Below, piece by piece: positions 1 to 12,060 of a stretch of DNA of 64,000 bases. Source of the stretch: Elmis aenea (Eukaryota > Arthropoda > Insecta > Coleoptera > Elmidae). Made by a program: the position numbers and the translations under genes. The DNA is taken from positions 29,320,788 to 29,384,787 of the forward strand of contig OX393581.1 of assembly GCA_947652605.1 (NCBI GenBank), read 5' to 3'. Under the pieces are notes generated by a model. It saw only the letters and a list, made by a program, of their open reading frames with translations. It did no database searches and was not told where the DNA came from. Within the stretch, counting starts at the first letter, position 1. Every line of letters begins with the position of its first letter.

Positions 1-1191
1 TAACTTTATTTTTTCTTATGGGCTGCGAAGTTGGCTATGAAATAGTTAAATGTGCTTTTTTTCTCTTTTAAATGATATATTACTTGCTATATCTATTTTT
101 ATAAATAAGTCACAAAATCAAGAAAAATCCTATTTTACCCATCACTTATCAAGCTATCTATGAAAATAAAAACAAAAAACAACTAATTAAATGTCAAATG
201 ACAGTTACCATTTGTCTGCGGTATCATTTATTGGAATTTCACATTATTGTTGTGCAATTCCATAGTCTTTGTAGTAATTGTTATAATGATAGCTAGATTT
301 AAAAGTAGCGAAAAATTTGACATGTTGAGATGCTACATTCTTTGCCATAAAAACTTTAAGCGAATATACTTAGAGCTATATCCCGAGAAAAGGCAACAAA
401 GGATGCGTTATTTCAAAAATTTGGAAATAAATTTAAAAGAATATGGTTTTTTCGACAAACTAACCAAAAATCCAAAACAAATCAATAATTTATTAGAATT
501 ATCTGTTTTACACAGTTTCTATTGCAAAGAATGTAGCATTTCAACATTTACAATTTTTAATTAGTTGTAAATGTGCCCATAATTATATGATAACAAATTT
601 GCTACAAAGAATTTCGAATTACAGAACAATACTAAACAATTCTAATAAATGATACCGCAGAGAGATGGTAACTGTCATTGGACATTTAATTAGTTGTTTT
701 TTGTTTTTATTTTCATAGATAGCTTGATAAGTGATGGGTAAAATAGGATTTTTCTTGATTTTGTGACTTATTTATAAAAATAGATGTAGCAAGTAATATC
801 TCATTTTAAAGAGAAAAAAAAAGCACATTCAACTATTCCAAAGCCAACTTCGCGGCCCATAAGAAAAAATGAAGTTAGGGGTAATATCTCAAAAATGGTT
901 GGTGATAAAAATAATCTAAAATAACAGTTACATTCTCCATTAAAAAGTACCATAAGAAAGTACCAATAAAATTGTTCTAATGATTAAAACAAAAAAGTTA
1001 TGAGAGAAAAAAGAAATTCGACATTTTCATATTTTTTGCTATAACATCTGAAGCACGAGAAATTTTGTACTTTTAAAAATTGATTGTCGCTCCTCTCGTA
1101 CTTGGGAATAATTCATCTAATTTAAGCAAACCTGTATCTCTTATAATAAGCGAGATCCCCATGCTGTAAATGTAATCTGGGACACCCTGTA
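1..1191. mobile_element. Foldback element A1 (5' end outside window)
   Basis: Bases 1-230 are mirrored in inverted orientation at about 650-880, giving arms of over 200 bp around a loop at roughly 230-650. The right part continues to GACACCCTGTA at 1191. The subterminal box AAGCGAGATCCCCATGC lies near 1149-1165. The left terminus is beyond the window. Related copies lie at 12717-14591 (interrupted), 32640-32930 (arm only) and 48440-49140 (loop, interrupted). A small open frame in the loop (247-564) has no recognisable domain and is probably fortuitous. The ends suggest a non-autonomous element of the TA-targeting Tc1-mariner type. Confidence 0.8.
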
Positions 1192-1533
1192 TACAGGGTG
1201 ATTGAAATAGTTTAAGCATGGGGATCTCGCTTATTATAATAGCTAGAGCATAGGTTTAAATTTGGTAAAGTTGCTAAATACGGTGCTTATTAATAATTAA
1301 AAGAGAAATTGGAAATATCTCAAACGGTATTCGAGACAATTGGGAAAAACCGAAAAATACAATTTTTGCAAATTCCGTTGGATTTTAAAATATTTCAAAT
1401 GTATGAAAACATCAGATGGTGATCACTAATTTTTCCTAGGTTGATTCATTTTTGTTTTATGACATCCAACTTTATTATTTCTTATCGGTGCAATAAATAG
1501 AGGTTTTTTTTTTCACACATAGTATTTCACTTC

Positions 1534-2316
1534 TACAGTGTCATTCAAAAAGTCTGCAACAAATGGAAGATTTTTATTATTAATTTCTCAGAAAATGTTA
1601 TTCTTGATAAATTGGTGCGACCTAAAACTAAGTTTAAGATGAAAAAAGTTTATTAAAACGTCTTGGGCACTAGATTTTAGCGATTTTTGAAATATTTGCA
1701 AGAGTAAAGTGCTCTTATTTTAAGAGATACAAAAATAGGGGTATAAGAGTTATTAACAATCTAAAAATAAGGCTAGATTTAAAATGTGTCGGTCAAATTC
1801 CAATTTTTATTTTTTAAGAAATTTTAACGATAAAAATGTCAGCAACAAATAAAAAAAAAATTATTATTGATTTCTCAGAAAATTTTATTTGTGATAAAAG
1901 TTGATGCATGGTCTAAAACTAATATTAAGATGAAAAAGAGTTTAATAAAAAATTATAGGACGCTGGATTTTAGCGATTTTTGAAATATTTGCAAGATTGA
2001 AGTGCCCTTATTTTTAGAGCTACATACAAATTTTATGAGAAAAAGTTATTTAGAATTTAAAAATAAGGCTAGTTTTAAATTTTGACGGTCAAATTCCTAT
2101 TTTTATTTTTTAAGAACTTTCAAGTACATACCTACCTACTCTTGCGAATATTTCAAAAATAGCTAAAATCTAGTGTCCTATGACGTTTTATTAAACTTTC
2201 TTCATCTTAAAATTAGTTTTAGACCATGCACCAACTTTTATCTAGAATAAAATTTTCTGAGAAATCAATAATAAAAAACTTTTCCATTTGTTGCAGACTT
2301 TTTGAGTGACTCTGTA
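1534..2316. mobile_element. Foldback nested inside E2
   Basis: The left end TACAGTGTCATTCAAAAAG is matched in inverted orientation by the right end at 2290-2316 (TTTTTGAGTGACTCTGTA). The arms are about 200 bp. The left arm is followed by a diverged direct copy of itself: about 1550-1810 and 1845-2110 share 'ATTTCTCAGAAAAT', 'GATTTTAGCGATTTTTGAAA' and 'AAAAATAAGGCTAG'. The element is therefore an arm, a second direct arm and an inverted arm. Confidence 0.75.
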
Positions 2317-2338
2317 TATTCATTGTCAAATTTGCATT

Positions 2339-2591
2339 GGTAGGCCGGTTGTTGTAGTTTATGTCGTTACCATGACAACCAATCGATAAACTAAAAATGT
2401 TGAAACCCTACTGTGTACTTGTCATTGTGCAGAACCCGCGCTTTTGTTCTTTGAGGAATTTCTCGAATGTTCACTCACATACATGCAAATTTATTATGAT
2501 GACATTTGTGATTTGTACATAAAAGGCTTTCAAAATTTTTAGTTTGTTGATTGGTTATCACGGAAACGACAAAAACTACGACCGGCCTACC
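2339..2591. mobile_element. Short TIR element GGTAGGCCGG
   Basis: It starts GGTAGGCCGGTTGTTGTAG and ends in the inverted equivalent (ACTACGACCGGCCTACC). Arms of about 65 bp extend through 'GACAACCAATCGATAAAC' and its complement. It has MITE structure and is nested in E2 just right of the other insertion. The superfamily is not identified. Confidence 0.75.
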
Positions 2592-3557
2592 TGATTTATG
2601 GTGGTTCTTGTCCAAAACGCACTTTTTCAAATTTGACAAAGAAAATAGAAATAAAATACCATGTGTGACACATTAATAAATTTTTTATAAAAATTAATTT
2701 TATTATGTAAATGGCAAAAATTGTGCTCATAAGAAAAAATAAAATTAGTAGTCAAACAAAAACGAAACGACCTAGGTAAAAATTATAATCACCATCCGAT
2801 TCGGCCTAAAAGTTGTTTGGGTAATGTTTTCACACATTTGAAATATTTTATAACCCAAAGAAGTTATATGCAATTTTCAAAAATCGTATTTTCCCGTTTT
2901 TCCTAATTTTTCCGGATACCGTTTGAGATATTTCCAATTTTTCTTCGGATTATTAACGAGCAACGTATTTAGCAACTTTGTCAAATTTAAACCTATGCTC
3001 TAGCTATTATAATAAGCGAGATCCCCATGCTTAAACTTGAATTTCAAACACCCTGTATATCTGAGGGACTCAAATGTAAAAATATTTATCTTACACCATG
3101 CTGAATAAAAAAATGTCAACAATTATTATGCTTTGGTGAAACCTCTATTAATCTATGCATTTGTAATTCGTTTTACCTCAGCTGCTCGACTTTAGAGAGA
3201 GTCCGTTGAAAAAATTGCAAACAAGCTGTTAAAGTTTTAATGACATAATAACCGTATTAGCCTTTATGACCCTACCTTAATCCTCCACTCTAATTGCATA
3301 TTTAACAGAACCTTCCTTAGTAGATTTTTCTCCATAAGTCAATTTTTATAAGCATCCCTTGAATGTCGAGCAAGCGAGGTTTTACCTTTAATGACTACAA
3401 AAAATCCGACGAATGTACATTGTCAAAAATTATTGACGTTCATAAAATTATGGTTTTCATATTTGATAGGTATTATAGCTTTATTTAATTGCTTGTTTAC
3501 ATCTGATAACTATTAAGCTATTTATATAAAAGGATTATTGTCCAAAACACTACTTAC

Positions 3558-4238
3558 CAGGGAAGGTCACGATACGTTGTCGCTAGAATTTGATTAAGGC
3601 TGTTTATTGCATCAAGAACATCAAAACTAAATGTTTTCCAGAGTTATATGTGCCACTGGCCATTTCCTTCGGAAAAATAGGAAAAAAACTGAAAAATTTA
3701 ATAATAAAAGTAATTTTTGCGATCGCGTTGGCCATGAAACTGTCAGAGATAAAATCTAATTTTTTTAATTTACCAATGCGTGCATCCTTTGCAAGTAAAA
3801 TGGTGCAAAGTTTTTGAAAAAATTCCAAACGGTTCTGGAGAAAAACGCGTTGAACGAGGCCCTTGTAAAAACAGTTTTCCCTATGTTAAACGCCTATGCA
3901 AGTCGCATAGATATAGTTATACAGATATACCACAACTTCTCAAATCATTTTCTCCGGAACCATTCAAGATTTTTTCAAAAATTTTGCACCATTTTACTTG
4001 CAGAGGATTCGCGCAATGGTAAATAAAAGAATTTCGATGTTGTCCCTGACGATTTCATGGCCAAGGCGATCGCAAAAATGACTTTTTCATACCAATTTTT
4101 CAGTTTTTTCCCTATTTTTCCGAAGGAAATGGCCAGTGGCACGTATAACTCTGCAAAACATTTAGTTTTGATGCCCTTTATGCAGTAAACACAGCCTTAA
4201 TCAAATTCTAGCGACAACGTATCGTGACCCTCCCTTGT
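3558..4238. mobile_element. Foldback MITE (GGTCACGATACG family)
   Basis: The left arm from 3558 (AGGGAAGGTCACGATACG) is mirrored by the right arm ending near 4238 (CGTATCGTGACCCTCCCTTG). The arms are about 270 bp and include TTCGGAAAAATAGGAAAAAA and its complement. Overlapping open frames on both strands here (3590-4026) arise from the palindrome and are not genes. No other copy was noticed in the window. Confidence 0.8.
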
Positions 4239-4654
4239 TAGTACTAATATCGGTTGACAGCAACCCACTATGCGACCATGCTCGCCGCTGGACACTTGCT
4301 AAGAGAGTTCTAATCACTCTCGCACTCCCAACCTACATGCACACTAAAATATTTATATATAAACAGGAAATTCTTCACCCCTATTAAAAATTATCCATTT
4401 CTGTACCTGAATTTTTGAATTTTTTTTTTTTAATTGCATAGGGTTCTTCAATAAGCTATCCTATATTATATTCAAATAAAAAGATAAAAACTTTTCTAAA
4501 TGTAAGTGTTCTTTAAAAAAAACATCTGGTAGCACTTATTGGAAAACTTCATATAATTATAAAATATGCATCCTTACAAATTTATTTGTATGTATTAATT
4601 TATAAGTAAACATGTGATTACACCTTTTAATATCAGTATACAATTTGTAAGAAT

Positions 4655-5548
4655 AAGGTGACCATACCACCCGAATTTTTCGAGACAGTCCCGAGTTTTC
4701 ACCTGTAGTCCCGAACTTTTTTACAGGCAATATTTGTCCGGAATGCAATTATCTTGTCCCAAATTTCAGAAATCATCATGGCCAACTTCATTCATAATCT
4801 GCTCCGCATGAATGAAGTTGGCCATGGAAATCATTTATTATGTCTGACATCTAGCAACTAGTAATTTAACAAACTTGTGCTTAGCAAGTGCAAATGAAGA
4901 GATGTCGTTGGAGGTAAAAGAGATCATGGCCAACTTTGTTCATAGTTCGCTCTGATATAAGTAGCAGAGCGGCTTATGAATGAAGTTGGCCATGAAGAGC
5001 CAAATAAAAGTCCGTTTCAAAGTCACTGGACTAGCATAAGCTGCTCCGCCCTCTTTCGGTAATTTGTGTTATTTAGTGACTCTGCCCACACGATTTAATT
5101 ACACAAGAAGAAATTGCACATTCGAAATTTTACTTTGAAGACATTTCACATGTTTATCAAATTTTGAGTTTTTAATTTAAATGGTTAAATTTAATGCTAC
5201 TTTTATTTGTAACATGTAAATATGTAAAATTACTTTAGTGTGAAATTTCGAATACGTGTAAGTAATGATTTCTTTGCGAAATTTATTACGTGTGCAATTT
5301 TTGTTGTATGTAATTTCTTCCTTGTGTAACTTTATCACGTGTAATTTCATCCTGACACCCGCACCCAGTATGTGATTCACTTTGTTGGTTTCTTGACAGC
5401 TGTGCTAAATATGGAATTAATTTTTGTAAAAAAGAAAATGCAGAGTTACAAATGAATTCCCTTTTAATAATAAAACTTACCGATTTCGACGTCAGGTTTT
5501 TTTTTATCGACCGGTCCCGAATTTTTATTTGAGAAATATGGTCACCTT
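4655..5548. mobile_element. TIR element AAGGTGACCATA
   Basis: The ends are AAGGTGACCATA at 4655 and TATGGTCACCTT ending at 5548. Next to the left end lie the phrases 'CCCGAATTTTTCGAGACAG' and 'GTCCCGAACTTTTTTACAGG'. A second, 5'-truncated copy sits at about 16855-17097 in a Syx5 intron. Inside this copy, the phrase CATGGCCAACTTCATTCAT occurs as two hairpins (4777-4826 and 4923-4998). The superfamily is uncertain. Confidence 0.7.
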
Positions 5549-5600
5549 TGTAAAAATAGAAAATGTTACATCTAGTTACTCTGTTTAAGAATCGTTTAAA

Positions 5601-8600
5601 ATGAATCCTACAATTTACAATTATTCTTTAGATTTAAATGCATCAGCAAACACCAATACATCAAATGAAGATTTATTACTAAAATGTCCATGTAAGTTAC
5701 GTGTGTCTTTTGATAGTATCGATTTGTTGATATGTTCTGTTTGCAACACACGTCAACATGCTCCCTGTATGGGATTTGTGGAGAAAAGTCATGCTCCGGA
5801 TGACTATGTCTGTTTCAAATGTGACAGCAAGTCTTTGCCCAATATTAAAAATGACAAAACCTTTTTTGTCAATCGGTAAGTACTTATTATTTTGTTTGTA
5901 TAATTGTAAATAAAATTAAAGTTAAGCAACTCCCTGTAAAATTATTTTATTAGTTACACATTTTTGAGATATCATTAAGGCCTTGCACACATGGCGCATT
6001 TCCTAATAATCCTAATACCAGTTATCATGCACAGCATGGAAATTTCGTAAACGGTAAGAGATACAGAGTTGGTTAAATAAGTCAAAATGATCTATGATTT
6101 AAGAGCAACTATTCTATTTAAAAAAATCACGAAAAAATAAATTATTTTTGCCCTGTTGATTAAAAAACAAAAAAATGACGTTTTAAATGTTTGCTTATAA
6201 CTTGCTTATTTGAAATCACACTCAAAATATTTTTCCACATTGTCAGGACACTTTTTTGGGTTGATTTGATCTTCATTTGTTTTTTTTATTTTAACATCAA
6301 CTTTCTTGTTTTAAATACTGGTGTAGTTGGCTGTGACACCATTAAAAAGGTTTTTTTTTTCTCTTTTTATTGATGTATGGGTTGATAAGTTTATCTTTAA
6401 AAATAAGTAAGTTGTTACAACATTGTTGTATTTATTAAGTTTAATTAAAGTGACTATGGCACACAAAAACAAAACATTACATAAATAGGCCAAAGAGAAG
6501 TGGGAGGAAGTTTTAAAAGAATTTGAAATAAATTTTAAGAAATTTTTTTTTTTTAAATTAAAATTTACTAAAAAAAAGAAAATACATTTTCCTATAACCT
6601 TATCGCGAAGTTCATAAGTATTTAATTCTACATTAAAATAATCCTATTTCTGTCAAATTAAATAAATAAATAAAATTAAATGAATGAGAGAAATAAACAA
6701 GTTACCCAACTTTTTTTTCCTGTGTCTCCGTCCGTCTTCACTAAAGATTTCTACAGGTTGTTTCCATGATGATTTTTTTTATTTCTCTGCTTTTATATTC
6801 GGGAGACTATGTCCCGAATTGCTAGTCTTTTTTGAAGTTCATCAATGAACGCGTCTGTATCAAAACGAACTGTCTTCACACTATTTAAAATGTGTGCAAG
6901 GCCTTAACCCTTTCGCCACTGTCGGGACAATATGTCCCAGGAGATTTTATAAATTACTTAGAGTTATAATACGTCCCAAAATTACATTACAAATGCATGT
7001 TGCAGTGTTTTTAAGGTTTATGCATGGTTTATCCGTACTATTTTGCTTATATAGGCAACACGTAATACATAGAAATTAACGGACATCAAAAATTTGAACT
7101 GTGTGTGGTAAGTTTGCGTATTTATCCGTTATTTTTTGGAGTTTTTTGTGTAGACAAGTAAAAATAAAGGTGATATAATTAGTTTTTGATTAATTGGACG
7201 TACGAGGAATATAAGGTACCTAAGTAAAAATATCGTAATTATACTGAAGTAACTAAATATAATTTATATAAAATATTTATGGGAATATATGTCCCAATAG
7301 TATTTATAAACGGGACTATATATCCCAACCGTGTTATATCTGTAAAAATATTTTTATTCATTTTCAGTATGAGCTTTGTTTTTTGCTATTTTTACTGCTA
7401 CTTTCGTTTTCAATAAAGGTTTGTTGTAAAAAGATTGCAATTATTTCATACTATCGGGACAAATAATCCCACGACAAACTACTATGAGACACATAATCCC
7501 ACGATAAATTACTACTGGGACATATTATCCCAGGACATTTCAAAGGTCCTAATATATGTAAAAAAAAATATTTGCATTTTTATCATATTTATGGCTGTAT
7601 CTGTTGATACATTTGATTTGCAATAAAATTTACAAAAAAAAAACATATTCAGTGGTGAAAGGGTTAAACAATTGAAAACATTAATTTTCTCAAATTTTTG
7701 CTAAAACTCTGCTAAACTGTCAAGTATGAAGCATAAAATTTACTTCTAATTTAATCAACTTTTGCTAATAAGAAATAAATCAAAACATGACATTTTGTCC
7801 CAGAATGATCGATGCATGTCACTATTTGACTAAAACAGTACCTGACTATCTACTGACAATGTTGCCTGCAAAAGAAAAAATTGCTGTTCAAAAAAAACTT
7901 GACAAGGTGAACACTGCAGACTCTAAGTAAGTTTTATTATCAATATTTTTTTAACATTATTTCTTGTACTACCTGAATTAAATGTATGATTCCATATTTA
8001 ATATAAGTTACATCAGAAAGTTTACATTTTGAATTAATATGCAGAGCGTTTGTTATGCTTCCTTTATATTTTTGAAACTTTAAACCTAAATCTCAACATC
8101 AACAAAAACTTTTTAACACCCTGTACATCAGATATTATGTTTATGATTGCAATAGCTGCACTGATATATGTAAGTTTGATGTCATTAAACTGCAGGTTTA
8201 AAAAATTGTCAAGTCTTGTTAAAATAATTAGTAAACTAAACTTTCAATAATATTATATTATTTAAAAATTCAAAATTTTTGAAGACACCCTGTAGAGGGT
8301 GGTCCAAATTCGATGGGATTGCATGGGTATCTCGGTTAATAGTCAAGATAGAGAAACGGTTAAATGTGCAGTTTTTTGAGACAAACTCAGAACCGTTTTC
8401 AAAAATATTCTATCATTTCCGGTTTTCGAGTTATTGAATAAAAAGTGTTTTTTTGCCATATTAATAATTTGTCATATGTCAGTTATTGTTGTAAATATCG
8501 AAAATATTTTTGAAGATTATTTTTAGATATTTTTGTTTAATTTGATTATCCTTAAAAAAAAAAAATACGCTCGCCGTTAAAAAGTTCTGACACAAACTTA

Positions 8601-9863
8601 TCTTTTTTTAAATGGAAGTTATAGTTGGCTATGACCTATTTAAATTCGTTATTTTTTTCTCATTTCAAATATATAGGGGTTTATGTGTTTATTTTCAATA
8701 ATACGCAAGTTACGAAGGTTTTTTAGTTTTTTTGTTTAAGAAAATTATAGTAGGCTGTGAAAACAAAATAAAAACAAAGTGTAAAACCTTTTAAAACTCA
8801 TGTGGTACAAGTTACCAAGATTTTAAATTTTTTGTTGAGACAAACATCAAAAATTTTTGAACATAGGATAAACAGCAATATACTACATTACTGCTGATTC
8901 CCACTATGTTGTTATTATCTTATGTTCAAATATTTACAATGTTTATCTCAACAACAAATTAAAAAAGCTTGGTAACTTGTACCACATGAGTTTTAAAAGG
9001 TTTTACACTTTGTTTATTTTTTTTGTTTTCACAGCCTACTATGATTTTCTTTAAAAAAAAACTAAAAAACCTTCATAACTTGCGTATTATAAAAACAAAT
9101 ACATCGACCCTTATATTATATTTGGGATAACAAAAAAAAAGGAATTTAAATAGGTCATAGCCAACTATCGCTCCCATTTAAAAAAAGGTAAGTTTGTGTC
9201 TAACTTTTTAACGGCGAGCGTAATTTTTTTTTTAGTGATAATCAAATTAAACAAAAATATCTAAAAATAATATTTATAAATATTTACAACAATAACGGAG
9301 ATACGACACATTATTAATATGACAAAAAAACACTTTTTATTCAATAACTCGAAAACCGGAAATGATAGAATATTTTTGAAAACGGTTCCGAGTTTGCCTC
9401 AAAAAACTGCACATTTTTGGTAATTTAACCGTTTCTCTATCTTAAATATTAACCGAGATACCCATGCAATCCCATCGAATTTGGACCATCCTGTATATAA
9501 CAAGAACCAGTATTGAATTAAGCAGGCAGCCCGATTTTGAGGCCCTCCCTCTAAAAATTTAAAATGATGCTGGTTTGTCAACTGGCCAAACATTAATGAG
9601 AAATTTTTGGTGTCTGGGTATTCACCGCCATTGCCTATAACTTTCATTGATAGTTTTGGTGAAAACCTTTTAAATGCCAGCTCGTTTGAAATTCTATATA
9701 AGAGATATTTGATCACTGCTGGACTTTATAAACACACTGTATATGTAAGTATGTATTACACTTGGATTGTTTTATTTTAAGGTATTTTAGCCAAGAATTG
9801 ACAGAAGAAGACAGTATGTTGCTGCCTCAACACTCCCCAATTAAAAAACGGAAACGAAATTAA
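5601..9863 (+). CDS. Small PHD-finger protein (3 exons, 159 aa)
   Basis: The exons are 5601-5875, 7804-7926 and 9782-9863, joined at GT-AG sites with the frame kept throughout (480 nt including TAA). Residues 29-74 form a complete PHD zinc finger: C29, C31, C45, C48, H53, C56, C71 and C74 give the C4HC3 order with the expected spacing. PHD fingers usually bind histone tails or protein partners, so a chromatin role is likely, but no specific gene was recognised. The middle exon encodes a helical-looking stretch (DYLLTMLPAKEKIAVQKK). The C-terminus SPIKKRKRN resembles a nuclear localisation signal. A TAA lies in frame just upstream of the chosen ATG, but it falls inside a possible splice acceptor (TTTAAG), so an upstream coding exon cannot be excluded. 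AATAAA occurs at 10065. Both introns are largely transposon. Confidence 0.75.
5975..6907. mobile_element. TTAA-flanked element, GGCCTTGCACACAT TIR
   Basis: TTAAGGCCTTGCACACAT at 5975 is exactly mirrored by ATGTGTGCAAGGCCTTAA ending at 6907, an 18-bp perfect inverted repeat including TTAA. The TTAA at 6904-6907 is shared with the next element. It lies in intron 1 of the PHD-finger gene. Its interior (about 6325-6420) holds the module 'TAGTTGGCTGTGACACC ... TTTTTTTCTCTTTT' also found in the foldback elements A, C and E54, so a decayed foldback is probably nested here. Confidence 0.65.
6904..7667. mobile_element. piggyBac-like MITE 1
   Basis: TTAA at both edges (6904-6907 and 7664-7667) brackets the inverted repeats CCCTTTCGCCACTG and CAGTGGTGAAAGGG, with one mismatch. 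The TTAA duplication and the CCCTTT start are piggyBac features. Inside, phrases such as GGGACAATATGTCCCA and GGGACATATTATCCCA recur, forming a set of short inverted GGGACA/TGTCCC boxes. It lacks a transposase and lies in intron 1 of the PHD-finger gene. A relative lies at 37205-37721. Confidence 0.85.
8293..9495. mobile_element. Foldback element C1
   Basis: The ends are TAGAGGGTGGTCCAAATTC and GAATTTGGACCATCCTGTA, with TA following. Almost the whole 1.2 kb is one palindrome centred near 8890 (arms about 560 bp), including GCATGGGTATCTCGGTTAAT in each arm. A second copy is at 13009-14220. It occupies most of intron 2 of the PHD-finger gene, so the pre-mRNA would carry a very long hairpin. It abuts the right end (GACACCCTGTA) of an older fragment to its left. 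Confidence 0.9.
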
Positions 9864-12060
9864 TTGAGCGTTCTTTGTTTTTAATTATTGTTAAATTGAT
9901 TTTTATTTAATTTTTCAAGTTGCTGTTAATTTGATTTATGTCTTATGGAAATTATAAAAAATGAAGTAATTTTGTGTTAGTAATTAGTTGTTTCGTGTAA
10001 TATTAGCAAAATAGTAGTAATTAAATTGTTTTTGGTACTAACTTCTTTTAATTTGTTTATCATAAATAAACATTTTGTTCAGGGAAGCTGACTAATTTAC
10101 GATAAAAATTTGAAAAGTAGGGTGCTGCATACAAATCAAAGTTATCCACAAACACTTTAACAAATTTTAGTTTTTTATGCTTTATTTTTGGAGACAATGA
10201 AAAACTAAAAATACCAAGCAACTTATTCTTCATACACTACTCTAATTCAATATGTGTAGTTTATTGAGGGCCATAATCAATATGTTTCTTATGAGTGCAG
10301 TATTGCTATTGGTGCGATTTTAAAAATGACCACAACAAAATCCAAAATTAGCATTTTTTAATGAATTCAATGCTGCAATGCAAAACAAAAATTATACAAT
10401 ATGTAACAAAATTTTAAACCTGCTGGATTTTATGACTTACCAATATTTTTACAGTAATTGTATTAATTGTTTGTAAATCATGGCTATTAATAATTTTAAA
10501 AAAAAAGTAATCCTATTACTAAATGTGTTTTATAAAGCGACAGCTTTATGTACAATTTTCTTGCATTAGATAAAAGTTTAAGCCAAGATTGTGATTACAT
10601 TTAATATGATAATAATTAAAATAAAGTTGCCGTGTTGTTTGTAATATAAATCAATTTCATTTTTATCCATGTGACGAAAATTGTTAGATCGGGTTATTTA
10701 AAAAAAAAAAAATTAATAGAAGTCACAAAGGTCAGTTTTATACTTTACAATCATAGTGATTACATAAAAGTCTTGATAAAAGTTATTATAATCGACAACT
10801 TTTAAAATTTTCCTACTTTCCGGATAAATATAGTTTTTTCTCAATTTAACCGGTTTTGTAACTCTTAAGATAAGTGAGATTCTCTCCATGTTAAGCCTTA
10901 AATTTGGACACCTTGTGATTTTTTAAATTTACTAAATGCCCTTGTATTAAAACTTCTGGGAACTTGAAAAAATATAGTAGTGTTGTTAAAGTATTCAATA
11001 GAATGTAATAGTTATAAGCTGCCTGGACACATGGCTGGTTAACCCTGCGGAAATCATGGTTCTAAAAATGACACAAGAGTTGTGCTGCATCTGTGATATA
11101 CATAAATGTAGAATATTTGAACAGGATGTCCTGTTCCAACCAAGAACTTGAAAAAAAAATTAAAATATTTTTATTGCCTAATTTAAAAAAAAACAAATGC
11201 AATTTATAGCAATATTAAAATACTTTGGATAAGTATTTATCATCTGGTTCCAATCACAGATGTTGCGTTTTGTCAAGATCTTTAAATTTTTTAAAGAAAA
11301 ATTGTTTACTGTCATAATTACGCAATAACTTATGAAATATAACAGATTAACAGAAATGAGAAAAAAATTACAAATAAATAATTATTCAATCTACGAGATA
11401 CAAACTCAAATAAATTACCTCCACATTGCATTACAATCAAGTAGTTTTTTTTTTAGCTTATTGCCTGTTTTGGCAATTGTTTTTATTGTGGAGATTTAAA
11501 AAAAACATCACTGTTTTTGTAAATGTGTTAATTGTACATTTAATTCTAGTTTTTAGTGTACAAAATTATGCGATGCTAATTCAGCTACCACAACGATCAC
11601 TGCATGAAAAAAAATAATATTGCCACGTAATTTGTTTCTTTATTAGTATACAATAAACAATAACAGATGAAAAGTATTTACATTTAAATCAAAAAAACTA
11701 GTAAATATATATTTTTTTACTGGTCATGTTTGCTAGTTAAACATTAAAAAATCACTAACAAGGCACAGATCCAATTTTAATCACTGAAGATCTATTCTAC
11801 ATCCATTTGCAAACCAAAATATTCTGGCACCAATCTGATTTTATTCAAGAAATATCTGCCCCCATACAAGATGACACTGAATCAATATTCCCCAATCAAG
11901 GGTTTGGCTTAAAACAAACATAAATGATTAAGCAATCAATATATTTTTGGTACATCTATATAATATCAACACACACTGAGAGAAAGTTAGGTCTTATCAA
12001 TTTTCAACAGTTTACTAACTTTTCCAGTTCATGTATTGTTAGGGATTCTATAGTTTACGG
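9864..12060. other. Intergenic, mostly featureless
   Basis: It includes the probable 3' UTR of the PHD-finger gene up to the AATAAA at 10065. A decayed foldback terminus (GATAAGTGAGATTCTCTCCATG ... GGACACCTTGTG) is visible at about 10870-10915. No other gene, RNA or clear repeat was recognised. Confidence 0.5.

Larger units (their letters stand above)
1192..3057. mobile_element. Foldback element E2 with nested insertions
   Basis: It begins TACAGGGTGATTGAAATAG and ends CACCCTGTA, followed by TA at 3058. The left arm (1192 to about 1450) is mirrored at about 2790-3057, including the box GCATGGGGATCTCGC. Its left edge abuts the right edge of A1 with no intervening base, so E2 probably inserted into the terminal TA of A1. 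Two other elements (1534-2316 and 2339-2591) are nested in its middle. Confidence 0.85.

Noticed and set aside
247..564. 105-aa ORF near the window start
   Set aside because: It lies in the loop of foldback A1, is matched only by a degenerate non-coding copy at 49 kb, and has no known domain.
3590..4026. Overlapping ORFs on both strands
   Set aside because: They mirror each other because the region is a foldback element; no domain or codon signal.
4777..4998. CRISPR-like array from repeated CATGGCCAACTTCATTCAT
   Set aside because: Only four copies in alternating orientation with unequal spacing, inside a eukaryotic transposon.
9399..9716. A 105-aa minus-strand ORF, partly identical to one at 12894-13106
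   Set aside because: The shared part lies in the arms of foldbacks C1 and C2, and the rest has no recognisable domain.
5601..9863. Assigning the PHD-finger gene as a Hop1/HORMAD meiotic protein
   Set aside because: Hop1 also has a central PHD-type finger, but no HORMA domain was found in this window, so the link is not supported.
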